The notes under the pieces are model-generated. The model had not been told where the DNA came from. It searched no databases and saw only the letters and a list, made by a program, of their open reading frames with translations. Position numbers and translations under genes: made by a program. From assembly GCA_023213395.1 (NCBI GenBank), contig CM041465.1, positions 215,395,741-215,459,740 on the forward strand: a stretch of DNA of 64,000 bases, given 5' to 3'. The stretch's first letter is position 1. Every line of letters starts with the position of its first letter. Of the stretch, positions 1 to 11,102 are shown one piece after another. This stretch comes from Cycas panzhihuaensis (lineage: Eukaryota; Cycadophyta).

Positions 1-1115
1 TCTCTAAAGACAACATCACAGTTATACATAACCTTTTATGTTTTAAGGTTATAAAGTTTATATCCTTTAACACCATTACCATAGCCAATGAAAATAGTCT
101 TTTGTGCTTTGAAATCAAGCTTAGTCCTTTGTTGTTTAGGAATATGCATAAGAGCTTCACAACCAAACACTCTAAGATGACTAAGAGATGGTTTCTTACT
201 AAATCACACTTCTTTAGGTGTTTTATATACTAAGGCAATTGTCAATGATTTATTTATTAGGTAGCTTATAGTCATCACAGCCTCCACCCAGAATTTCTTC
301 TCTAATCCAGCAGCACTGAGCATACTCCTAGATCTCTCCAGCAAATTCCTATTCATCCTTTCAATAACTTTATTCTATTATAGCATATAGGGAATTGTCT
401 TTTGCCTTGCTATCCCACACTGCTTATAGAACTGCTCAAATTCCTTTGAGCAAAACTCACCTCTATTATCAGTCCTTAGTACTTTGATTTGCCTATCACT
501 TTAATTCTTGACCAAGGCCTTGAATTCTTTGAATTTACTAAAGACTTCATATTTCTATTTAAGAAAGTATAGCCATTTCTTTCTCGAGAAGTCATCTATG
601 AATGAGATAAAGTATTTAGACCCACCAATGAGGGTACACCAATAGGTCCAAAAACATCACTGTGCACCAATTATAAAATACCCTTTTCCCTCTTCGAACT
701 TGAAGAAAATTTGACCTGATTATATTACCATACACACAATGCTCACAGAAATCAAAATCAAAGGAGCCATTAATTCTAGAGATGTCTTCTGCCATACCTT
801 TGGAGAATAAATCATGGAGGCCTTTCTCTCTAATATGGCCCAATCTCTAATTCCACAACATAGTTTTACCAATAAGTGATATTTGAGTTATGCCTTCATT
901 ATTCCTACTTTCTATAGTAGTTATATTGCAACTTTCATCACATAATGTACTTGCATCAAGCTTATATAGTGTTCTAAATCAGACCCCTCTTACTAACACT
1001 AATGCTCCTTGAACCATTCTATAATTATCTTTATTGAAGATCACTTCTATTCTTGCATCATCCAATTGACTGACAAATAATAGACTCATAGCCAAACTAG
1101 CAATATAACTCACAT
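1..1115 (-). pseudogene. copia pre-integrase and integrase remnant
   Basis: The pre-integrase domain includes the zinc-binding HIREKGLHDLFSKGM stretch (about 760-843). It is followed by the integrase core: RTDNRGEF (second catalytic Asp region, near 470) and ERMNRNLLERSRSML (catalytic Glu region, near 350). The downstream integrase part (SHLRVFGCEALMHIPK) reaches about position 130. Several stops and a frame change break it. The RT/RNase H part would lie left of the window. Confidence 0.85.
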
Positions 1116-1120
1116 TAGGA

Positions 1121-1547
1121 TATAGGAAAATAATGTAGGCCCAAATGGCTCTAATACTAAATGTAGGAAAATAAACGATGGAGAACAGGGCAGAATATAA
1201 ACATAATAATTATAGATCAACACATCATTATTGCATAAACACAAGATCCTTTGTATTCAATCCACTGTTGTAGATAGAGTATTATAAATATCCAAATGAA
1301 GGCAGTGTCTAAAGACACCAGGGTTGCACACCCCTCCAAATATATAGTTTGGGGTAGGACGTAACTCCTCAACCCCTAAAATTCAAACAATAATAAAATA
1401 TAACTTAACTTAAATTAACTTAAATAAAATTAACTTTACCTTATACTTACCTATACATATAAGTACCCACATATGTAAATTAATGAGAGTGAGGTGTGCA
1501 CTCCTAGTTAGAAAGTGGGAGTGGGGTGATGAGCATTAACCCCAACA
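1121..1547 (-). mobile_element. Collapsed copia insertion: near-solo LTR with a 3' LTR stub
   Basis: A full LTR (1162-1547, TGTTGGGG...CCTACA on the minus strand) is followed by a remnant primer site (TAGTATTAGAGCC, about 1147-1160) and then only 14 bases matching the end of the same LTR (1121-1134). The whole insert sits between TAGGA (1116-1120) and TAGGG (1548-1552), a 4/5 target duplication in the host protease/pre-integrase frame. This suits an element whose interior and most of its 3' LTR were deleted. The same family occurs at 32065-32462. Confidence 0.8.
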
Positions 1548-1551
1548 TAGG

Positions 1552-1790
1552 GATAGTTTTAACCCTTGTATCCCTAAATCAAACCTTCACCCTTCCATGA
1601 CCCACAATTTTATATGGGTAATAATCCTGAAGAAATACCTCACCTTTATCAATCCTTGTGTATTCATAAAACCAGTCCTGATGGAGAGTAACATGAAGCA
1701 AAACACCAAAGTCAATTAACCAAGACTCAATATTTGACACCTTGCCTGAGGTTGCTAAATAAACATCACCATTAGCTTCATCATAGGCTT
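1552..1790 (-). pseudogene. copia aspartic protease remnant
   Basis: The minus-strand translation gives ESWLIDFG, corresponding to the copia protease motif WLIDSG. The catalytic Asp is kept, but the following Ser is Phe. It follows the zinc knuckle directly. The open frame runs into the inserted LTR at 1547; the host reading (KTIP) resumes on the far side at about 1115 (NVSYIAS). Confidence 0.75.
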
Positions 1791-1842
1791 TTGTTACCGT
1801 GGAATACGTAGCTTCAAGTGACTTTCCCTTGTCTACCTTGAC

Positions 1843-2590
1843 TTAACACTTGCTCTTTATATGGCTAGCCTTCCCACATCTCCAGTAGACCAAAGGTCCT
1901 CTACCTAGGGATTTGGATTTTCCTCTAGATTTTGGCCATCTGTTCCTAGGTCTTTGTTGGTCACGATTTAATGTTTGACCTCTCACTGCTAATGCTTCTT
2001 TTGAATAATCCTTAAAAGATTTTTGCCTTGTCTCTTTTGACAACAGAGTAGTAACAACATCATCAAATTCAGGGTGGCAATAGTTATACTACTAATAGTC
2101 ATTATAAGATTATCCTAAGAATTAGGAAGTGCACTTAACAGGGTAATATACTTGTTTTCTTTAAACATTGTTACCCCAACTGAAACAAGCTAGCTCACCA
2201 CAGTGTTAAATATTGTGAGATGATTTGCAACTACATCTCCATCACTCATCCTAAGTGAATGTAGTTTTTTTCAAAGAAATAGCTTATTAACTAAGGACTT
2301 TGTCTGATACAAAGTCTCTAACTTTCTCCATAGATCTTTGGATGTAGACTCTATGGTAAAATTCAACAATACCATGTCTAAAAGGCATATCCTTCTTGAA
2401 CTGATTACCTTTTGATCAAGCTTCTTCCAGTCTTCATCACCCATAGTCATGGGCTTTGTTCCTACCACAATAATCTACTGATCCTTCTCGATGAGGATAT
2501 CTTCTATCTTTAGCTTCCATAGCTCAAAGTTATTTCTATTGAACTTTTCAATCTCCATCTTTGTAGTGCTTGCCATGATCTTCATACTCT
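1843..2590 (-). pseudogene. copia gag remnant with zinc knuckle
   Basis: Right part (2271-2468): residues like KDLWRKLETLYQTKSLVNK match the conserved gag (UBN2-type) core of plant copia elements. Left part (1843-2043): a basic stretch followed by a CCHC zinc knuckle, YWRCGKASHIKSKC, in which the first cysteine is replaced by tyrosine, so the knuckle could not bind zinc normally. The reading frame is interrupted between the two. It lies just downstream of the PBS, as expected for gag. Non-functional. Confidence 0.85.
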
Positions 2591-2648
2591 AGTTTGCTGC
2601 ATAAGGCTCTCACTTATCAAATGGATTCCCACAGAACTAAAACCCTTA

Positions 2649-2660
2649 GCTCTGATACCA
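2649..2660 (-). other. Primer-binding site (tRNA-iMet type)
   Basis: The minus strand reads TGGTATCAGAGC, two bases inside the copia 5' LTR. It sets the orientation of the left-edge element. Confidence 0.9.
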
Positions 2661-2662
2661 AA

Positions 2663-3148
2663 TGAAGAGAAAATATAACCAAGAAGCAATGTGATAATAT
2701 AACTCTAAACTATACAAAGAACAAAAAACATAAACAAATCAAGCACTCAACAAATAACACTGGGAGATTTAGGTCTAAGTATAGACCTTTTATTAATTTG
2801 AGTAATAGTTAAAGAATTACAGAGATGAATGAACCCCAACTCTTCTCCTTGACTCATCCACGATCACACCATCATATGTTACATGTGCCATTACATAAGA
2901 ATATATAGATACAATATTACAAGATACCACCTCGCAATTTTATAATACAATGGGCATAAAGCATTAGGCTAACAAAGACCCCCATATGACATCCATAAAT
3001 TTTCTTGGGGGCTCTACCCCCAAGAGGGCTACTGGCCCCCTAGACCCCCAATCGAGGGCCCTACCATGGGGCCTTGGACCCCACAAAGAGGCTTGGGTGT
3101 AACACCTATACCCATGTAATACTTTCAAAGCATTCAACATATCTAACA
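2663..3148 (-). repeat. 5' LTR of the left-edge copia element
   Basis: On the minus strand it begins TGTTAGATATG and ends CA (plus strand TGAAGAGA...CTAACA, 486 bases). The primer-binding site TGGTATCAGAGC (complement of initiator-Met tRNA) lies immediately inside at 2649-2660. A G/C-rich stretch near 3005-3100, rich in runs of Gs and Cs, is typical of copia U3/R regions. Confidence 0.85.
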
Positions 3149-5540
3149 AATGTTATAAGTAACCTTAGGTAGTTTAAGGCAGAATTTACAATTGAGGACC
3201 ACTAAAATGAGTCTTCCTGTAAAAGGTTAGTGAGTAGGGTAAGAAGCATAGTTTTAAATAAAGCAATGGTAAAATCCCATAAGACTAAGAAAATCCTATA
3301 GTTAGATGAGATCTTTGGATGTTAGCCAAGTGGTGATAACTAAAATTTTATCTAAGTCTACTCATACACTAGTTGATAAAATGATATATCCTAAGTATTA
3401 TAAATTTGATTTACCAAATTTAGATTTTAAAAGTTTAGTAAATAATCACTATTAGTATAGGATTTGAAAAATAATTTATTGGTTATAAATATAGTGGGCT
3501 AAACAAGAGATATAAATCAGTATGTTGTTAAAGAAAATAATGATATTTTTTTAAAGATGGGGAGTAAAAATTTTATTCGTTAAGACTTAGAAGGTAGTAA
3601 GGGCATTACTTAAAACTTGAAATAGTCATGATGAGCTCAAAAAGCTATCTTATAACAATCATTAGGTATAATAGGGATTTTATAGCAACTTGATTGAAGG
3701 CCCAATTTAGAAAATATTACAATGTTATAAATTTCATTAAGCATATCCTCAATCTATGGTATATGGAACTTATTTTTTGTGGTGATCTTATAATCTCCTT
3801 ATAGTCCACACAAAGGTAAAAAGAATTATCCTTTTTCTAGACAAGCATGATTAGTGTAGCATAAGGGCTTTTAGTTGGTTGTACAATCCCCATATCTATT
3901 TTCTCTTCGGTGATCTTCTTAATCTCTATTCTTTGGAAATAAGAATTTCTATAGGCCTAAGGCTAAATTGGTCATGAGAGGATTAGAGTTTAATGGTATG
4001 ATGGAAGCCATGATCTAGAGGAGTAGTATGTAAGATGGGGGTAAAGACCTATTGGTATTTAGTAATGATGCCCTAAATATCTAGGTGAATACTAGGGCCT
4101 ATTTAAATGCTATTAATTTAGACTATGTATTTGATATTGGTTTGTAAGTGCCTCCTCATTTAACTTGGGGATACAAGTTGATTATTGGAGGAATAGATCC
4201 CATGGAGCTTATGTGTCTTATTTATATTATCCTTAAATGATATGAAAGGGTTATTAGGAGAATTATTGGTGTTATATATTCCAAGTATTTATAAACATTA
4301 GATTCTAAGGATAACATTTGATACATATAGACACAGAATAAAAACTAGAAATTTAAATATATGTATCTATATAAACTTATAATTTTTTTATAATTTTAGA
4401 ATAATATAACTTCTAATATCTAGGTAATGAGAAAGTGAAGCCCATTTTTGGCACTATATAGAAGTTAAGCTACCTAGCAAGTGAAATATCGATGAAGTTT
4501 AATAATATGCTAATGTCAATTATGATGGATATGGGGGTTTTACAGAGTATGTCTCTACCTCTTAGTGGTTCAGGATAGGAAATGGAAGAAATAACAAACA
4601 AGGATATCTTTAGTTTAAGATTAAGGGAAGGTTCTATCAGTGGTTCTTTCTCATATTCTTAATCTAAATAAAAATCAAAGTTTTCATTGTGTGAAATACT
4701 AGTATCAATAATAAAGACAATATGTCTCACTTTACAAACATACTCATGACTAGGAACCCACTTCTCTGAGTAATATATACAAAGGCCTACTTCTCCATAT
4801 CATTATGCTTCTAATAGAGGGACTTGGACTAGATTTAGTAAGTTTCTAGTAGTGTTCAATCTATTAAAGAATGTTATATCTCATATATTTATGCTCATTG
4901 GTAGGGGAAGTCTATTTGTTAGGCTTGTTGGTACCATAAAAAATCTTAATATAAAGACATCGATCATTTAAATGCAAATTCAACTTCTATTAACTTAGTT
5001 ATAAAGATGGCCTATCTTAAATTTGATATTGTCATTGTCTTTATGTGTATTTGAATGTTCTCTTTAAGGCTAATAATATATATTACTAATGTTCATTGAT
5101 CTAAGGATTGGCTAACTTGAGTTTGGAGAGCCTAGAATTCCTCTGTATATGCATTGATTGATATTATCTATTTTAATTGTGTGCATTGAGAAAAGAAGAA
5201 AAGGTTCTATGTATCTTCATACTATTTAAAGAAACTTTTCAACCACTATTGGAACAAGTGGTACATCTTACCATCCAAGTGAATCATAGTGAATATCAAT
5301 TGATCATCAACAGATATGGGGTTGAGTGACAAGTAGAATTCTAACTTATTGATCTAACTTTAAGTAGTATCTTTGTTTAAGTTAAGATCAAAAGTTAGTA
5401 TATTTATCTTATAGTGGATTAACTACTACTATAGAGTAGGACCTAAAATATGAGGTTACAATATTAGACCTTATGTAGGTTGTAGTATCAGACTTAGTGT
5501 ATTTGAGGCTAATGTCATATTAGCTACTAATGTTGATAGG
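3149..5540 (-). mobile_element. Old chromovirus-like gypsy element G3a, pol-gag remnant
   Basis: Heavily decayed minus-strand coding. RT lies at about 3180-3970, with MGIVQPTKSPYA... and a SFYLCVDY-like box (3740-3930). A protease-like stretch lies at about 4000-4500 and gag at about 4700-5420. Base-level similarity to G3b runs in the same order (58180-60500). G3a continues on the far side of element C (47666-47776), then 51419-52861, then its PBS and 5' LTR at 55981-56471. Its left end was interrupted by the copia element. Confidence 0.75.
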
Positions 5541-5888
5541 TGTAGTGATCCTATTCTATTAAGAAGAAAGTTGGTATTTTATTAGAAGTTAACTTTATTA
5601 TTATTATTATTATTAGGGAGTGATACTTTTAAATTAATATGAAGTTGGTCTTTATATTAGGAAGTCAGTATTCTATTATTAATATTATTATTGAAGTTAG
5701 TTTATTTAATAGGAAACTACATTAACATCTATAAATATGAGATACTACTAACTTATTTTATACAATTTAATTTTAGTTTGATCCTAATTTTATTTAGAAC
5801 TTGTTGTGTAGGGAAATTTGCCTATTTAGCTTTTGTTTTAGTTTTCTTTTTGTGCTTTTAAAAGTATATCTAATTTAGGATTGATTCA
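5541..5888 (+). repeat. 5' LTR of element C
   Basis: Starts TGTAGTGATCC and ends GATTCA, 348 bases, with a (TTA)n run near 5600. It is alignable along its length with 47314-47660, which also has the TTA run. It is followed by the primer site TGGTATCAAAGC (5891-5902), marking it as the upstream LTR. Confidence 0.88.
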
Positions 5889-6497
5889 AGTGGTATCAAA
5901 GCTTTATTTTTGGAAGATCAAGGATTTACATTTTTAGGAGTATAGATGGAAGAGTTTTAAAAAAAATAATTGAGAATTTGAGTTAACTAGGCTTGTTCTA
6001 TAAATTTTAAGTGGTTATACTATAGATGTTAGAGTGAAATTATAAAAATTATAGGGAATTTAGGTTTAGCCTATTATTTATCACTATCTTTAGGGTCTAA
6101 AATCTACTACTGTAACTTTAAACAACTATAACCTTAACTATAGGGCTATAATTTCTGCTACAGGTATTCAAATTTAATTTCATTTAAAGTATTAGAATCC
6201 TAGTGTAAAGAAGTTTAAAATAAGTCATCGGATGATGTATTTTGGTTCCTATTTGATATTGTAAATTATATTAGAAATTGATGCTCAATAATGGGGCCCT
6301 ATAATAAAATTATGGTAAGTATGCTAATTTTTGTTAAAGATGGATGAGTATGACTGATAAAGTAGTTGGATAAGGTTAAAAGGGGCTATACTTTTCATCC
6401 CCACATGGGAAGAAGGGTATTTTCCTCATATATTTAGGAATATATAGGTTGGAAAGCTCAAGAATGGACTTTGGATAAATGCTTAGATTACCTCAAT
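5889..6497 (+). other. Element C interior, left part (non-coding)
   Basis: Begins with the PBS and continues as AT-rich leader sequence without an open frame. It ends at the G2 insertion point, where TCAAT (6493-6497) is duplicated as CCAAT at 45720-45724. Confidence 0.7.
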
Positions 6498-6551
6498 TGG
6501 AGTGCTAAAGTTGGACCTAGACCAAGTATCTCATAACTAACATTATATTTC

Positions 6552-9092
6552 TAGACGCGCTACTATGGGATAACTACCTAACTGATAGGTGTGGGGGAGA
6601 GTGAGTGGTGAAATGATAGAAGGTGGAACCTAAAAGGTGAGTAACTATCACATAGAGCACCCCGTGCGCCAGAGCGCGAGTTCAGGATCTGCAATGGAGT
6701 ATGGCTACTATCAGGTGACCCTTCACCGCTTTGAACAAGGGGTGAAGGTGCGTAGGGTGAACCTGGGTTGACCTAGGGGCAGGACCCTCCCACCCTTGGG
6801 TGGCCAGAAGGGGGAAGAGAAAACCCAAAGGGAAAGAGTCAAGAGTAAGCCTACACAACCTAACCGGGTACACGAGTGATGTGAAAGGCAAGGCACTTGT
6901 GTGGTCAAGGAGAGGAAGGGAAAGGTGGAGAAAGAGAGTTCCTACAACCTTTCCTATAGATGGTAAAAATATATATAACAAAATAAATGAAATGCAATCA
7001 AACACGAAACCAAATTTTCCCCTTTTATCTTCCAATGTGCTAATTACTATAGGAAAAATAAAAGGCGAAAAGGAGGTAGCAAAGCAGAGCGAAACATGCA
7101 CCTAGACCGAGGGCATGCGTGATGAAGAAGCCTTCTCGAGGAGCACCAAACTGTTCCATGCGGCGCGTTGGATGCAAGTTGTTACGGCGGGTAGAAAAGA
7201 GGGGCTTCCTTACCTTCCCCGGAAAATCAAATGCTATGCCAAGAAAGAAAGGAAGCACCAACTAATAAGTGAAACAACATCAAAATATAATGAATACACA
7301 AGTACTTCCTGGTAACGGGACTAACAGGTGATATCCTCCGCGCTCCTCGAATACCTGCAAGCAAAGGCGGTCTCTCCCTTCCCGAAGGAAGAACACTAAC
7401 ATGCAACACAAAATTCTGTTAATATATGCCTAAATAACATAACGAGAATCTGAATATACATGCATTAGTGCTAATCCAACAATGAAAGTACCAAAAGAAA
7501 GTGACCAAGGTGAAAGTAAATGATCGGTAAGCCTCGGAGTGGCCTACCTCCCGTAAATGATGCCCTAACCTCCCCTCAAGAGCCATGAGGCATCGAGGAT
7601 AAAGTCAAGAGCAAGGGCTGGAAAATGGCAGCAACAAAGGGCAAGGAGAGGCCCAAGAAAACCCACGACGAACTGGGATGCTATGAGGAGTAAGCCAGGC
7701 GACCGGGAAGAAAGGTGAAGCAAAAAACCAGCGGTTGGGACTTATGAGTGATGCCCAAACCTGAGCAAAAGGCCCCAAATCAGCGCTGCAACTTGTGGCA
7801 GCGCTGGTTTGGGCGACCAAAAGGAAGCCTTCAAACCCTTGTTTGCAAGCCAAGGGTAGCACGGGGTGAGAGGGAGGCTTTGGAGGGCTTAGAGCCGCTT
7901 AGGGAGCATGGAAGGTGGTACGGAATCCACCCAGCTCCTCTCCAAAACCTATGCCACCCCTCAACGCCACGCTTGAAAGCAAACGCAGTAAGAAGCACAG
8001 AAAGAGTGGTATAGCAGCCCACAAAAGGAAGGAAAACTAACTTACAAGATCAAGCAAAGAGCAAGCTAGACTGAGCATGAATATCACAAAAAAATAATGT
8101 AAAACCAAGAGTACCTGAGTAGGGGAGGTAAGGGGCCTGCCTCAGCCAAAGAACAACGAAGAGGGGCTGAGAAATCAGCCCAGATCTGAAGCACAGCAGG
8201 TTTGAGACCCTGCTAAGGAGATGTGAGAGGAAGCACCTGCACTCGGGAGCACTTACGGACTACCTGAGCAAAGATCAACTGGGAAACACTCCAAAGAGGC
8301 CCTCTCCAAGGTGTTTGAGGGGCTGGGAGAATGTCTCAGCCACACCAAAGGAGAGCAGGGCACTGAGGGAGGGGTGCAGTAGTAGCAGCAGAACAACAGA
8401 GAAGAGCAGAGCAGGATGATGTTTCCTTGAGAGCAACTCCAAAAGTGAGCAAAAAGAATCCTTGAAAATGAGCCAAAAAGGGCTTAAGTACTCAAACAAA
8501 ACCCTAAAGCGGGCGATTAGGGCACAGCTGGAAGAGAAATAAGGCGCGAGCCACATGGTAGTTTTGTAATAAATGCGAAATTGCCATGGCAAATTTTTAA
8601 AAACAACCTGAGACAGTCATACCACCTTGAATTTCGCGGTACAGCGAATATTCCGGTGGTACCGCGAAAATTCTGGCGGTACGCAGCTGGAGCCAAAAAT
8701 GGGGCCCACCAGCCAGTCTAGACTGGGGGCGAATGACCGAAAGGGCAAAAAGGGGATTAGAACACCTACCCGGGGGTACACAAGCCAACAAACGGGTCCA
8801 AGGGAGCAAAAATAGGGCTCGAGTGGGGTGGCAAGTTAACCAGACGATGATAAGTCATCACACGGGCGGAGGTGGCGCAAACCTAGTGGATCCTGGAGCG
8901 AGGAGGGCAGATTGGGGAAGTAATATGGTCACCAGGGTGCCACACTCGCTGGGAGTGTGCCCCTGCTATAGTCGTCATAGGCTAAAAATAAGTATGGACA
9001 ACGGCAAGGTCGCCCATGAGCCACATACATGCAGACATGCAATCAATACCTGAGTCGGTGATTCCGTATCCATTCCCAGAAGCCGAGAAACA
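6552..9092 (-). repeat. 3' LTR of G1 (2.54 kb)
   Basis: The plus strand runs from TAGACGCGCTAC to GAGAAACA. Its right neighbour, plus CTATCCCCTCGG, is a polypurine tract on the minus strand (CCGAGGGGATAG). Small open frames inside it on both strands have no recognisable product. Confidence 0.9.
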
Positions 9093-9104
9093 CTATCCCC
9101 TCGG
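9093..9104 (-). other. G1 polypurine tract
   Basis: The minus strand reads CCGAGGGGATAG directly before the 3' LTR start TGTTTC. This is the expected plus-strand priming site. Confidence 0.75.
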
Positions 9105-9507
9105 CAGCAGAGCCTCGCCACTCGGAAGCCTAGTGCGATGGCGAATGCTGGCAACACAACCTGCCGTGAGTACATGTGTATATAGATATATCAATCAAGA
9201 TCATAACAGTAGGCAAGGGTGCCGGTGAGTGTCGTGGCGGAACACGTGGATACGAAAGCAGCGGTGGAGACAACATAGGGGCTGCCTATGAGCCACCTAG
9301 AAACCGATTGGAGGAAAGAGACAGGTGAGAGGGCTGCCCCCACCACAAAGGATGCAAAAGAGAGCATGCATAATCAAGTAAAGAGTAAGCAAAGGGCGGG
9401 CACCATAGTTTTACCTCATCAGTGACCAGGTTTCGGAGGTGCGAACGAATCATAAAGCAGAGCGACAGGCAACCTGGGGCTTGGGCGACAAGAAAGCCAG
9501 GCAAGCC
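9105..9507. other. Spacer between G1 3' LTR and extra RNase H
   Basis: About 0.4 kb without a recognisable frame or motif apart from the polypurine tract at its left end. Confidence 0.5.
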
Positions 9508-9930
9508 TCAGGGACGGTCAGCAAGGAGGGGAAGGCGGCGCTCAAGGATGAGGCAAACGAGACTATCTGCCTCAGCGTTGAGGGCCCGAGGGATATGTTG
9601 GATATCGACGGAAGAGAAGTAGGCCAGGAGAGATCTGGCGGCAGAAGCAAGAGTCCTCAAGTGAGGGCATCGCACCTGGTAAACCTGGGTGAGATGAGAC
9701 ACCACAACTTGAGAGTCGCAAAGAAAAACAATGGGTCCATGATGGAAATGGAGGACGTCGGTAAGGGCTTCGATAACAGCTGTATACTCAGCTTCATTGT
9801 TGGTAGCCTCTGGGAGGAAGATCCCAGAGCGGAGGAGATCATGTCCAGAAAGGCTGCGGAGAATCCACGCAACGGCAGAGGGTCCAGGATTACCGCGGCT
9901 TCCGCCATCGGTAAAGATGTAGACGGACAT
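9508..9930 (-). CDS. G1 extra RNase H (archaeal-type, aRNH-like), open
   Basis: 140-codon open frame from ATG 9930 to TGA 9508 (open upstream to 9975). The order of catalytic motifs is complete: FTDGGSRGNPGPSAVAW (first Asp), NNEAEYTAVIEAL (Glu), LCDSQVVVSHL (Asp) and HIPRALNAEADSLV (final Asp). This is the RNase HI type of the DGxxRGNPGPxG class, different from the gypsy RNase H at 14738. Tat elements are known to carry such an acquired RNase H. Here it sits far downstream of integrase, beyond the antisense gene. How it would be translated is unclear: it could come from a subgenomic or spliced RNA, or be unexpressed. Confidence 0.88.
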   Translation of the reverse strand: MSVYIFTDGGSRGNPGPSAVAWILRSLSGHDLLRSGIFLPEATNNEAEYTAVIEALTDVLHFHHGPIVFLCDSQVVVSHLTQVYQVRCPHLRTLASAARSLLAYFSSVDIQHIPRALNAEADSLVCLILERRLPLLADRP

Positions 9931-9975
9931 CAGTGACACAAAATCCAAGCAGTCGATGGATGGTGAGAGCAACAC

Positions 9976-11102
9976 TCAGAAAAATAAGCGAAAGATGGCC
10001 ATGAAGGGTAGGAGGACCTAGCAATGAGGTTACCCAGGGCGAGAGCAAGCAATCTGATCACCAGCGGAGAGTGGTCTGAAGGAAAGAGCCTCTTGGAGCG
10101 CCAAAAGGTTGCCTTAGAAAGCAAAACATGCCCCCAAGTGGGGGGGCATTCCTTTTGGGGACTCTAAGAGCAAGAAAGGACTGCGGAAATGAGTCCAGGG
10201 TGGCAAAACGAGCCAAACGAGTATAAACTCGGGCAGGCACAGGAGTAGCGCGTAAAACGATGCAGAAGAGTCCTGGCAAAAGTGCAATAATGAGGCACCA
10301 TAAATGCCCTCACAAGGGCAGGCAGAAAGGGCATTGATAAAGCACAATTGACGACAGGGCCAGAAGGCAAAGGTAATCAAGGCAACGAGACAGTCCCAAC
10401 GGCTGATGCGAGACCAAAAACAGAGAAAGTGCCCGTTGGGGCCCCCGCCCATATAAGGAAATCAACGGGAAAATGGATTCATTTTCACCGGCTCTCGTAC
10501 GAAACCAGAGCCATTTCCTTACGCAGCGGAGTGCCACCCAACTTTAGAGGCACGCCGAGGGAGATCTGACCGCTTGATCGAGAGCGAGAGAGCCAAAGAC
10601 GACCGACTGCACGACATGGCAGTAGCGAGACCGGATCCAGTGAATGGATGTCACTAAACCCAGCCTATCTCAAAGTTTAAAGTTTGTCTATTTTTTAGTT
10701 TTTGAAGTGATTTTTACATAGTTTTAGTGCCCCTTATGGGTAACGGAAGGCCTCTCGGGATCTGAATCGGACCCAGAAAGAGGCAGGGACCCGGGCATTA
10801 GGGAGCCCTGGTCTCGGTGGGCCCCACGGGGTCTACCAGAAAAAATTTTGGTTTTTTAGGGCGGAAATCCCCCCTGTTCGTACTGCGGCAATTATCGCGG
10901 TGCCGCGATCATTGCCGCGGGCCCCACATCACCGCGAGACCCGTGCCAAACTTAGCAGTACCGCTAAGTTTGGCGCAGACAAGGTGGAGGTAGAAAAATG
11001 CATACCGAGGGGCAAAAGAGCCCCAAATCTCAGGCAGAGGGAGATTTGAGAGAGAGAAGGGTGATAGTGGCTAACATGAGACTGACTTAAGTTGTTTTTG
11101 GT
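9976..11102. repeat. G1 spacer with strong inverted repeats
   Basis: Non-coding. Two striking hairpins: arms 10885-10900 and 10903-10918 (16 bases with one mismatch, 2-base loop), and arms 10945-10956 and 10963-10974 (12 perfect bases, GCCAAACTTAGC, 6-base loop). They lie between the extra RNase H (minus) and the antisense gene (plus), where divergent transcription would start. Confidence 0.75.
10449..10462 (+). promoter_or_regulatory. Possible TATA box for the antisense gene
   Basis: CCATATAAGGAA lies about 650 bases before the mobile-domain frame and downstream (plus sense) of the extra RNase H. A possible 3' splice site, TCGTCTCGCAG (ending 11122), would allow a non-coding first exon. Motif only. 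Confidence 0.25.

Larger units (their letters stand above)
1..3148 (-). mobile_element. Ty1/copia retrotransposon, cut by the window edge
   Basis: Decayed copia element read right to left: 5' LTR (2663-3148), primer site, gag with zinc knuckle, protease, pre-integrase, integrase. It runs off the left edge before reverse transcriptase. The order gag-PR-INT is diagnostic for Ty1/copia. It is broken by many stops and by an LTR insertion at 1121-1547. On its right it abuts the RT remnant of an old gypsy element (3149 onward), so it probably inserted there. The candidate target duplication AATGT (3149-3153) cannot be tested because the 3' LTR lies outside the window. Confidence 0.9.

Noticed and set aside
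6682-9053. Several open frames of 60-140 codons on both strands in the G1 LTR (repeated at 20299-22752)
   Set aside because: They overlap one another on opposite strands, match no family I know, and lie in LTR sequence whose GC richness makes long frames by chance.
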